Source: a virus
DNA length: 50,616 nucleotides
Strand: one strand, 5' to 3'
Virus record (IMG/VR): IMGVR_UViG_3300005613_004910
Coordinates: 1 to 50,616 of that record
Shown here: positions 22,619 to 30,675 of the stretch, in pieces
Position numbering within the stretch: the first letter of the stretch is position 1
Layout: every line of letters begins with the position of its first letter
Notes under the pieces: generated by a model
Seen by the model: only the letters and a program-made list of their open reading frames with translations
Database searches by the model: none
What the model was told of the DNA's origin: nothing
Program-made: the position numbers and the translations under genes

Positions 22619-22911
22619 ATAAACTTTCTATTATAAAGTATAAAAAAAATATCCCGATAATTGCGAAGCAATTATCCTCTTTTGCGAAGCAAAAGATTAA
22701 AATAAATATAAACATAACTATACTATACATAACCCTCATTTTAAGGATATATATATAAAAAAACCTCTTATTATATATATATACTTCGTATATATAATAA
22801 GGGTTTTTATATATCCTTTTAATTATGTTTTAAATTATGTTTTTTCTCCGCGCGCGCGAGCGCGAGGGTGAAAAACTTTTTGTAATTTTATTTTTGACAG
22901 CAGGTTAAAAA
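22619..22911. other. Gene-free stretch with nested hairpins and a GC island
   Basis: No coding sequence is seen. It holds AATTGC-GAA-GCAATT (22659-22673) and CTTTTGC-GAA-GCAAAAG (22679-22695), a large AT-rich inverted repeat (22743-22818), and a short GC-rich palindromic run CGCGCGCGAGCGCG (about 22851-22864), striking in such an AT-rich genome. It may be a terminator, control region or origin element between the primase and the putative helicase loader. Confidence 0.45.
22743..22818. repeat. Long AT-rich inverted repeat (hairpin)
   Basis: AAGGATATAT at 22743 pairs with ATATATCCTT ending at 22818. Inside it, AAAAAAACC pairs with GGGTTTTT, and a run of TA steps closes on a TTC triloop (22785-22787). 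Slight asymmetry of the TA arms is the only break. The structure would work as a terminator in either direction. Confidence 0.65.
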
Positions 22912-23784
22912 ATGAAAAGAATAATTATACCAAGAGTTGGAGAAAAACTAAAATATCCTTTAGTTGGCTCTGGCAAAATAAAACGTATATTCAAAAAAAA
23001 GAAGAATTTCAAAAAAGATGATTTCCTAAATTTAAAAATAAAGCGGAAGAGAATTTTACCATCGGAAGTAAATAAATCCAAAGAAAGTAAAATATTTTTT
23101 GGGACATCATCTGCTAAGATTATTTTTGAATTTTGGAATACATTAGGGCATCCGTTTGTAAGGCATCGTCCGGTTTGGAGCAGAACAACATCCCTTGCCG
23201 TTGAACGAATAAATACCTATTTAGAAAGAGATGGCAAAGAGAAAATAATTGAAGCGATAAATACCATAAATTTTACATTCAAATCCGGCTGGTTCAAATA
23301 TAAAATTCTTATTGGCAAACAAAAGCTATCTCTGCCTGATTTTTTCTCATACGATAGCAATAGGTATAAAGTTTTTAGCCGACAAATTAAAGACCTCCCG
23401 AGATCTTGGTACAAGGAGTGCCTAAAAGGGAAGGAATTTATGGAGTTAAAATATTCATTCTTGCTTAAAGATAAATATCCGATAATAACAAAAAGGATAA
23501 TTGACATATGGAAACTTTATTCCGATGCTCCTCCAGAAGATAGTGCTAAAACACATAACAAGATGATAGAAATCTCTAAGCGACTACAGGGATTTTGCAA
23601 AGCAAACGATCTCAATTGGATGACAATAGCAGATATCATAGATAAAATGCTTAACGATTGGAGAACTTATAAACCAAAACACTTGGGATATTTGGGAAAT
23701 GATATCTTTTGGCAAGACATATTACCAAAGGAACTTATAAGATACGGATTAGCTGATAAGGGCAAAAAATGGGTAAGAATTTAA
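22912..23784 (+). CDS. DnaD/phage replisome-organiser-like protein (putative helicase loader)
   Basis: A 290-residue basic protein. The N-terminus is Lys-rich (GKIKRIFKKKKNFKK). From residue ~65 it shows a block typical of phage replication proteins: FEFWNTLGHPFVRHRPVWSRTTSLAVERI, then IIEAINTINFTFKSGWFKYKI and LSLPDFF, as in domains that load helicase onto the origin. The C-terminal half is helical. Placement between primase and DnaB-type helicase supports a helicase-loader or replisome-organiser role. Exact family not certain. Confidence 0.55.
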   Translation: MKRIIIPRVGEKLKYPLVGSGKIKRIFKKKKNFKKDDFLNLKIKRKRILPSEVNKSKESKIFFGTSSAKIIFEFWNTLGHPFVRHRPVWSRTTSLAVERINTYLERDGKEKIIEAINTINFTFKSGWFKYKILIGKQKLSLPDFFSYDSNRYKVFSRQIKDLPRSWYKECLKGKEFMELKYSFLLKDKYPIITKRIIDIWKLYSDAPPEDSAKTHNKMIEISKRLQGFCKANDLNWMTIADIIDKMLNDWRTYKPKHLGYLGNDIFWQDILPKELIRYGLADKGKKWVRI

Positions 23785-23810
23785 AGCCTTGTTAGAGGGA
23801 GTTAGACAAT

Positions 23811-23862
23811 CGGTTGGGGCAAACCTCCCCCCAAGAATAGATCGCCAATCGTAGGCCTTCTG
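23811..23862 (+). repeat. 52-nt intergenic element, copy 2
   Basis: Identical to 9519-9570. Here it lies between the stop at 23784 and the helicase start at 23936, and is followed by GCCC/GGGC pairing with TTTTT (23862-23886), which may act as a weak terminator. Confidence 0.6.
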
Positions 23863-23935
23863 CCCCCCATTAAACGGGCTTTTTAAAGATGAGATATGAG
23901 ATATATTACAACCAAATAGGGAGAGGAAGTCAAAT

Positions 23936-25552
23936 ATGATCACAAGGGAAAGAATAAATTTAGAAAATGAGTTTATCATAATGGCATATATGATAATGGA
24001 TCGTGATGTTCTCTCCGCAATATTCAATAGGTATAAATCTGGAGAATTAAAAACAAGACATTTTACACCGGCATTTCAAAGGGTATTTAGGTGGCTTATA
24101 ATATTTTATTCTAAACATAAAAAGCCTCCGAAGAGGACGATTAAGAATCTTTATGATAAATACAAGAAGAATCTAAACAGGGAAACTAAAGAGATCATAG
24201 AAGATTATCTTGATAGGTTATCAGATGAATATGTAAAATTCCAAGAGGAAAACATAGACTTTGACTTCATTAATTCAGAGATAATCCCTGATTTTATACG
24301 TGAGAGGGAAATTGCTGATAGGATAGAAAAAGCACAACTAAATCTTGACAGGGGAGAATTTGAAGAAGCAGAAAAAATTATATCTACCTATTCATCAGTA
24401 TCATCAGAAGTAGAAGATCAAGAACTTGGAACGATTATTCCTTATACGAAAAAAGATGTCAAAAAAAACATGTCTGATAAAATATCGTCAAGACAAATTA
24501 TATATAAATTCGATGGTGATCTTGGGAATCTCATTGGTCCTCTACAACGTGGTTGGCTGGTGGCAATAACGGGAATAGAAAAAGCAGGAAAGAGTTTTTT
24601 ACTTCAAGAGATGGGATATACTGGAGCACTATATCAAAAGCAGAAAGTTTTATATATTAATCTTGAACTCCCACCCTCACTGGCAAGGAGCAGATCATGG
24701 AGAAGACTAAGTACCACCGGGAATAAGAAAGTGTTAAAACATATATACCCAGTTTTAGATTGTGAGAATAACCAAAATGGAACGTGTAAAAAAAGAAAAA
24801 GACCTCTCAATAAAACATCTTTATTTCGGAGTAAAGATGAAATTGTTTATTGGAAGGATAGAAGGAATTGGAAGATATGTCAGAAGTGTCGGTTTGAGAA
24901 CATAAGAAAAAATGCGGCAAGAACTAAAAGATTTATACCGACAATTTGGTTTGACCGAATGAAAGTAAAGAAAGCAACACCGGAGGGTGTTATATCTTCC
25001 ATCGAAGATAATAAAATGATGCGCCTGACAAATTTTAGAATAAAGTGTTTTCCACGATACTCTGTAACCTTTGATCAAATATATGATTACATATTGAGGT
25101 ATATAGAGAAGTCTGCGTGGATGCCAACGATGATAATATTTGATTACTTGGATGTTTTAGCAAAGGAAACAGGTACGACAAACAGAATAGATGATGTTGA
25201 TGTAAAATGGAAGAAAGCATCCAAACTTGCTGGTGAACTTGACTGCCTTGTGATAAATGCAGATCAGGCAGTAAAAGCAGCCAGAACCCAATATGCTTTA
25301 GATCAAATGTCAACAAGTGAAAATAAACTGAAAGATGCGCATCTTGATTTAAGAATTGCGATAAATAAAACGGAGGATGAAAAGGAACTCGGAGTTGCAA
25401 GGATGGGTGTGTTATTTCATAGACATGAAGACTTCAACATGAAAAAAGAAGTGTTAGTTACCCAACGATTAGAAACAGCTCAAGCTATGCTCGACAACGC
25501 AAGACTTTATACAAGAGGAAAAAAGTATCGTGTGGCAAAGAGCGAATTTTAA
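23936..25552 (+). CDS. DnaB-type replicative helicase with Cys-rich insertion
   Basis: A 538-residue RecA-fold helicase. Residues 1-150 form an all-helical N-terminal domain like that of DnaB. The motor domain starts at about residue 195 with Walker A GIEKAGKS (~residue 212), VLYINLELPPS (H1a-type) and Walker B PTMIIFDYLDVL (~residue 399), followed by NADQAVKAA in the H3 region. Between H1a and Walker B sits an insertion with CENNQNGTC and CQKC, likely a zinc ribbon not found in standard DnaB. It unwinds DNA ahead of the fork. GAGAGGAAG precedes the ATG, just after the 52-nt element. Confidence 0.8.
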   Translation: MITRERINLENEFIIMAYMIMDRDVLSAIFNRYKSGELKTRHFTPAFQRVFRWLIIFYSKHKKPPKRTIKNLYDKYKKNLNRETKEIIEDYLDRLSDEYVKFQEENIDFDFINSEIIPDFIREREIADRIEKAQLNLDRGEFEEAEKIISTYSSVSSEVEDQELGTIIPYTKKDVKKNMSDKISSRQIIYKFDGDLGNLIGPLQRGWLVAITGIEKAGKSFLLQEMGYTGALYQKQKVLYINLELPPSLARSRSWRRLSTTGNKKVLKHIYPVLDCENNQNGTCKKRKRPLNKTSLFRSKDEIVYWKDRRNWKICQKCRFENIRKNAARTKRFIPTIWFDRMKVKKATPEGVISSIEDNKMMRLTNFRIKCFPRYSVTFDQIYDYILRYIEKSAWMPTMIIFDYLDVLAKETGTTNRIDDVDVKWKKASKLAGELDCLVINADQAVKAARTQYALDQMSTSENKLKDAHLDLRIAINKTEDEKELGVARMGVLFHRHEDFNMKKEVLVTQRLETAQAMLDNARLYTRGKKYRVAKSEF

Positions 25553-25569
25553 AAACAAGGAGGGATAAT

Positions 25570-25698
25570 ATGGAGATTAAGTATAGATATAAGGGCGAGA
25601 AGCGATGGTTTTATGTTGATTGTTATGGAACCATCATAGATGCCATAAATAAAATTTTAGAACTTCGTAGACAGGGATATGATGCGTATTTGGCTTAG
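25570..25698 (+). CDS. Small hypothetical protein (42 aa)
   Basis: AAGGAGG lies 6-12 nt before the ATG. The product is MEIKYRYKGEKRWFYVDCYG followed by TIIDAINKILELRRQGYDAYLA, a beta hairpin plus helix. The good ribosome-binding site and position 17 nt after the helicase stop make it credible. Confidence 0.5.
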   Translation: MEIKYRYKGEKRWFYVDCYGTIIDAINKILELRRQGYDAYLA

Positions 25699-25752
25699 CA
25701 TTTTGTCAGGTAAATTTATGGCAATAGAAATAAAAAGGTAATGTGATTGGAA

Positions 25753-25776
25753 TATAACATATTATAATATGTTATA
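25753..25776. promoter_or_regulatory. Perfect 24-nt palindrome, probable operator
   Basis: TATAACATAT, TATA and ATATGTTATA form a perfect dyad in the 200-nt leader (25699-25899) upstream of the low-complexity gene. It includes a TATAAT. The leader also has tiny open frames with good Shine-Dalgarno sites (GGGAGGTGATA before ATGAATAGATAG at 25821). No -35 box matches well, so a promoter is unproven. Confidence 0.45.
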
Positions 25777-25899
25777 ACTTGTGAAAAGGTAACTTTAACA
25801 GCAGCACAAGGGAGGTGATAATGAATAGATAGCAATAGCTGTAATTGTAAATAGATAAACCAAATTAATTATTATTTAACCAAAAAGGAGGAAGTAAAA

Positions 25900-26634
<735 letters not shown>

Positions 26635-26657
26635 CCCGGCCACCGGTAATTTATAAA

Positions 26658-26699
26658 TAAAAATAGCTGCTGGCTTAACATTGTCAGCAGCTATTTTTC
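26658..26699 (+). terminator. Intrinsic terminator
   Basis: AAATAGCTGCTG and CAGCAGCTATTT pair around a short loop and are followed by TTTCT. The stem is flanked by A-rich and T-rich runs, so it could work in both directions. It separates the low-complexity gene from the clamp operon. Confidence 0.85.
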
Positions 26700-26734
26700 T
26701 CATCAAATCAAAATCAACCTAAGGAGTAATATAC

Positions 26735-27529
26735 ATGGCATCAAAATCAATTATAAAAACAAAGAATTTTCTAAACACTTTGAAGCGAGTATACCTTGGC
26801 GGTATAATAGAGGAATGTGTTTTAGAAATCAATAAGGGGAAATGTCTTATCGAAGCAGTTGATATGACAAATCACCTTATTGTCCTTATTGAGAAATCCA
26901 TTATGTCAAAGGATGTTGATAAAACTAATCTTGGCATTGGCAATATGGATATTCTAATTAAGTTCCTGGCTACGATAGAGGATGATAAGCTGGCATTTAG
27001 GAAAAGGAGAAATAAAATATTTATGCAAAGGGGAGATCGTAAAAGGTCTCTTGAATATTTGCTAACGGATGAGGAGCTCATATCAACACGGCTTAATATT
27101 GGTGATGGCGGCAAGAAGGAGAAAGAGAATACGAAAAAGAAGATAGCAGAAATGATGGATTATAGTGTTGAGTTAACCCAGTCGTTTATAAAAGACTTTC
27201 TGTCTTATATTGGGTTCCTCAAAACCAAAAGTGTTATGATAAAGTATAACAGCAAGAAGGACCAAGTGTTGTTTACATGTGGCTCAATAAATGATCACAG
27301 GTTTCGGCTGATACTGGACAGCTCTGTGGAAACCAGTGAGAGTGATGACATATTTGGCATTAAGGTTAATGGTGATTACTTGTCCAGGATACTTTCTGTT
27401 ATGAATTTTAGTGGGGGTGAAGATGAACCCCCAACACTTTCTTTTGCAAAGGAAAAACCGATAATGATAGAGTATGAGGGAGCAGTATGGGCATTGCTAC
27501 CTCTTGATCTTGAAGAAGAGGAAGAATAA
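26735..27529 (+). CDS. PCNA-like sliding clamp
   Basis: A 264-residue protein in the size range of PCNA and T4 gp45-type trimeric clamps. It has two similar halves: KSIIKTKNFLNTLKRVYLGGIIEECVLEINKGKCLIEAVDMTNHLIVLIE in the first and YSVELTQSFIKDFLSYIGFLKTKSVMIKYNSKKDQVLFTCGS in the second, with a C-terminal strand typical of the PCNA fold (GDYLSRILSVMNF ... KPIMIEYEGAVWALLPL). The clamp holds the polymerase on DNA. Assignment rests on fold pattern plus its place directly upstream of the clamp-loader genes. It ends in five acidic residues. Confidence 0.7.
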   Translation: MASKSIIKTKNFLNTLKRVYLGGIIEECVLEINKGKCLIEAVDMTNHLIVLIEKSIMSKDVDKTNLGIGNMDILIKFLATIEDDKLAFRKRRNKIFMQRGDRKRSLEYLLTDEELISTRLNIGDGGKKEKENTKKKIAEMMDYSVELTQSFIKDFLSYIGFLKTKSVMIKYNSKKDQVLFTCGSINDHRFRLILDSSVETSESDDIFGIKVNGDYLSRILSVMNFSGGEDEPPTLSFAKEKPIMIEYEGAVWALLPLDLEEEEE

Positions 27530-27530
27530 A

Positions 27531-28478
27531 ATGGGAACCAAGTTATCAGACCTCATTTGGTATGAAAAATATAGACCTACGGATATGGATGATCTAATAT
27601 TGCCTTCAAATCATAAAAAGGCAATAAAAAAATTTACCAAAAAATTAGAGATTCCTCACCTTCTTTTCTTTGGCCCACCTGGTTCCGGCAAAACGACAAT
27701 AGCTATGATCTTAATCAACTCAGTAGCATCAGCAAGATTAATCCTAAATGCAAGCAGTGAAGATAGAGGGATAGATACAGTCAAAAAACGGGTTAAGCAG
27801 TTTGCATCTTCAAAAAAAGGAGGCCGATTGCTAAATGTGGTTTTTTTTGATGAGGCAGATGGGTTAACACCGGATGCACAAAGAGCACTTAAGAATCTGA
27901 TAGAAACCTACCATAAAAATTGCCGGTTCATATTTACGTGTAATGAGATTACCAAAATAACAGATCCAATATTATCAAGATGTATGTCCTTTCACTTTAA
28001 TACTGTCTCAAAAGAAGTTCTAATGTCACATATAGAAAATATTTTAGAAAGGGAAAATATAAAATACAAAGTGAGAGACATTAAAAAGATAATAAATTAT
28101 AGTTATCCAGATATAAGGGCAACGATAAATGACATTGAACTCTGTAGTATTGGTGGCAAACTTGATATCAAAATGCTAAGTAAGATTTTCAATATCAAAA
28201 CTCTTAAATCTTTCAAGAAGTGTATTCAGAAGGGTAAGCTATTTGCCTTGAGAAACATGTGGGCGGGAACAGGGGATTTCACATGGCTTTATAGATATTT
28301 ATTTAACATCTTTTTACCAGAAGTAAAGGGAGATGAGAAGAAAGAAATGGCAATAATAATTGCTGAATATCTTTATAGGGATAGAACAGTAGCTGACAAA
28401 GAAATAAATATGGCAGCATGTTGCATAGAAATAATGAATTTACTTGGGACAGAAATAGATTTTAAAAAACCTTATTAG
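27531..28478 (+). CDS. Clamp loader ATPase subunit (RFC-small / gp44-like)
   Basis: A 315-residue AAA+ ATPase starting MGTKLSDLIWYEKYRPTDMDDL, the RFC/gp44 opening (WYEKYRP). Walker A is GPPGSGKT near residue 47, Walker B VVFFDEADGL, sensor 1 FIFTCNEITKI, and the SRC motif is present as ILSRCMSFHF. It loads the clamp onto primer ends. It starts 2 nt after the clamp stop; an in-frame ATG at 27474 inside the clamp gene is not favoured. Confidence 0.9.
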   Translation: MGTKLSDLIWYEKYRPTDMDDLILPSNHKKAIKKFTKKLEIPHLLFFGPPGSGKTTIAMILINSVASARLILNASSEDRGIDTVKKRVKQFASSKKGGRLLNVVFFDEADGLTPDAQRALKNLIETYHKNCRFIFTCNEITKITDPILSRCMSFHFNTVSKEVLMSHIENILERENIKYKVRDIKKIINYSYPDIRATINDIELCSIGGKLDIKMLSKIFNIKTLKSFKKCIQKGKLFALRNMWAGTGDFTWLYRYLFNIFLPEVKGDEKKEMAIIIAEYLYRDRTVADKEINMAACCIEIMNLLGTEIDFKKPY

Positions 28479-28490
28479 TGGATATGTGGT

Positions 28491-28871
28491 ATGAAAAAGA
28501 CAAACCCATTTGAAGAAGTGCTAAATCTTATAACATCAAAGGAAGATGTTGAAGTGGACAGTCCTTTTTTTGTTAATAAAATATTAAGTTATCAGCCTGA
28601 CAGTGTACTAATGGCAATTGAAATGAATAAATATATTGGCAAAATACCAAAATGGTTAACAGATAAACTATTTAATTTGGGCGTTAAAAAAAGACGTGGC
28701 AAACCATGGTTGAATTATCCAAAGAAGGGTGTTAAGAAAGGGAATCTATTGAGGTCGAAAATATGCAGACACTTCTGTGTGAATAACTATCATGCAGATC
28801 AAATAATAGAACTGCTACGAAATTATGGGGAGGAACCAGAAAAATTCTTTGGGTTGAAGAAAGGGGAGTAA
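28491..28871 (+). CDS. Clamp loader accessory subunit (gp62-like)
   Basis: A 126-residue protein. NKYIGKIPKWLTDKLFNLGV near the centre resembles the T4 gp62 clamp loader subunit, as does its size and position directly after the gp44-like subunit. It has no ATPase motif, as expected. The C-terminal half is basic (KKRRGKPWLNYPKKGVKKGN). It would join four copies of the ATPase subunit to form the loader. Its stop overlaps the next start (TAATG). Confidence 0.65.
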   Translation: MKKTNPFEEVLNLITSKEDVEVDSPFFVNKILSYQPDSVLMAIEMNKYIGKIPKWLTDKLFNLGVKKRRGKPWLNYPKKGVKKGNLLRSKICRHFCVNNYHADQIIELLRNYGEEPEKFFGLKKGE

Positions 28872-29269
28872 TGAGAGATATTACACAGTTTATAAAAAAG
28901 CGGTCCCATGAGGAATCATTGATAAAGAAGTTCATTTCTCTTTCCAAGAAAGTAAAATCAAAAAAAGAATTAAGGGAATTAGAGATGAAGCTATTGCGAC
29001 CGAAGCCAATTCCAAAATACATGGGTCAGAGAACTTCAGGCCGGTCGCCCTTTAAAAAAAGATCCATAATCATAACATTCCCTAATGAAGGATATATTGA
29101 CAAGATTTCAAAAATATGTAGGGTTGGAAAATATATTGAGAATAACACAAGTGATTCAGGATTTATAGTTGAAATTCTCAATTTGTTTGAGTCCGGAAGG
29201 CTTGTTTGGGATAAGAAGAAACAGAAATATTATTTAAAAACAAGAAGGGGAAGAATGTTAAGAATATAA
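28871..29269 (+). CDS. Hypothetical basic protein
   Basis: A 132-residue basic protein with a helical N-terminal half (HEESLIKKFISLSKKVKSKK) and a C-terminal strand-helix segment (RSIIITFPNEGYIDKISKICRV). It ends in TRRGRMLRI. Translation is coupled to the clamp loader accessory gene by TAATG overlap, which suggests a replication role. No family recognised. Confidence 0.5.
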   Translation: MRDITQFIKKRSHEESLIKKFISLSKKVKSKKELRELEMKLLRPKPIPKYMGQRTSGRSPFKKRSIIITFPNEGYIDKISKICRVGKYIENNTSDSGFIVEILNLFESGRLVWDKKKQKYYLKTRRGRMLRI

Positions 29270-29282
29270 CAAAGGAGTCATA

Positions 29283-29750
29283 ATGTTTGAAAAGACTAAA
29301 CTATATGAGGAGATTATAAAAGATTGCAAGGATTTTGTAAAAAGTAATAAGGGTATGAAGATAGATGGGAATAACCCAAGAGCATACACATATCTAAGCC
29401 CGAGAGTCAGCTCGGAGTATATGGATTGCAGCATGCCGTTAACGTTTGACAGCTATTCTCATTGCCATCCGGCTGGCACTTTGGTAGAAACACCTAACGG
29501 AAGAATACCCATTGAAGATATCAATATTGGAGATGAAGTTATTTGTTTTTCAGTCAAAGATAACAGTACAGAAATATCCGAGGTTATAAATAATTTTAAA
29601 AGGGAAGTTACATCTACGATATTGATAGAAACAGAAGATGGAGACATGTTGGAATTAACGGAAGACCATCCGGTGTTTGTTATTAATCAAGGGTGGATAA
29701 TGGCAAAAAGATTAACAGAAAATGATGTTATTCTAAAAATAGAGCGATAA
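29283..29750 (+). CDS. Radical SAM N-extein plus split intein N-half
   Basis: A 155-residue protein. Residues 1-60 are the N-terminal part of a radical SAM enzyme, ending DSYSH. From Cys61 (nt 29463) an intein begins: CHPAGTLVETPNGRIPIEDI is block A and ELTEDHPVFVINQGW is block B with the His used in splicing. The frame stops at 29750 after block B, so this is only the N-half of a split intein. AAAGGAG precedes the ATG. It would join in trans with the product of the gene at 30629. Confidence 0.85.
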   Translation: MFEKTKLYEEIIKDCKDFVKSNKGMKIDGNNPRAYTYLSPRVSSEYMDCSMPLTFDSYSHCHPAGTLVETPNGRIPIEDINIGDEVICFSVKDNSTEISEVINNFKREVTSTILIETEDGDMLELTEDHPVFVINQGWIMAKRLTENDVILKIER

Positions 29751-29754
29751 ACAT

Positions 29755-30675
29755 ATGAAGAAATTATCAGTGATCCATAAAAATAATATATCTAAAGGAT
29801 TAAGAAGAAGTGAAAAGCATAGAATGTCCCAAATGGATAAAAACGTATATGGAGAAAATAATCCGAATTGGAGACCAAAAGTTATATACCAATGCCCTGT
29901 TTGTAATAAAAAATTATTGGTTACTGAGAAAAAATTTTTGTACATGAAAAAGAAAGCTCGTACATGCTCAAGACAATGTGGTAATATAATAGGAAGAGAG
30001 AAGATCAGGGGCAAAAGTAGGCCAGATGTTTCAGAAAGAATGAAAAGGGACAACCCGATGTTTAACCCGTCTATTGCTTTAAAGATGTCAATATCTCTAA
30101 AGAAAAGATTTGCTTCTGGAGATCTTGACAATCTCAAAAAGAAATTAGTTATATCAGGGAGAAGGAACAGGATTAAAAGTAACAAGAAGATAAGGAATAG
30201 AAAGAAAACTGCTATCAGAATGAAAAAAAACAATCCAATGTTTGACAAAGAAGTAGCTAAAAAAGTTTCGAGATCTCTAATTTTAGGATATAAGAATGGA
30301 AGTATTACTCCACCAGAACTTTCAGGAAGCAGGTTTAAGAGGGGATATTTTATAGACAGGTATGGGAGCACACATCATTACGATAGTGGGTGGGAATTAA
30401 AGAGGATGGAGTTTCTTAATAGTTTTAGAACTATAAATTGGGAGAAAAACAAAAGTTTTAAAGTTGGTTATTTGTTGAATGGAAAATATAAAAATTACTT
30501 TCCAGATTTTGTTATTAGCAGAAAAGGCTCAAATAAAATAATCGTAGAAGAAATTGGATTGTGGATAGGCAATAAAGAGGTCAAAATAAAAAGAGCAGAA
30601 AAATACTTTCAAAGGAAAGGGATAAAATATGTCGTATTGTCAAAAAAATCAGAATTACAAAACAAGACATGGTAA
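29755..30675 (+). CDS. Free-standing Vsr-like homing endonuclease
   Basis: A 306-residue protein lying between the two intein halves. Zinc ribbon CPVCNKKLL ... CSRQCGN, then NUMOD3-type DNA-binding repeats (ENNPNW, MKRDNPMF, MKKNNPMF). The C-terminal domain has YGSTHHYDSGWELKRM, KYKNYFPDFVI and IIVEEIG, matching the Vsr/EDxHD PD-(D/E)XK type nucleases reported in fractured genes with split inteins. It likely cuts an intact copy of the gene and drives mobility of the split intein. It starts 4 nt after the upstream stop and overlaps the next gene by 47 nt. Confidence 0.8.
   Translation: MKKLSVIHKNNISKGLRRSEKHRMSQMDKNVYGENNPNWRPKVIYQCPVCNKKLLVTEKKFLYMKKKARTCSRQCGNIIGREKIRGKSRPDVSERMKRDNPMFNPSIALKMSISLKKRFASGDLDNLKKKLVISGRRNRIKSNKKIRNRKKTAIRMKKNNPMFDKEVAKKVSRSLILGYKNGSITPPELSGSRFKRGYFIDRYGSTHHYDSGWELKRMEFLNSFRTINWEKNKSFKVGYLLNGKYKNYFPDFVISRKGSNKIIVEEIGLWIGNKEVKIKRAEKYFQRKGIKYVVLSKKSELQNKTW

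Noticed and set aside
22893-22898. TTGACA-like -35 box before the gene at 22912
   Set aside because: A matching -10 box would fall inside the coding sequence and none is seen there.
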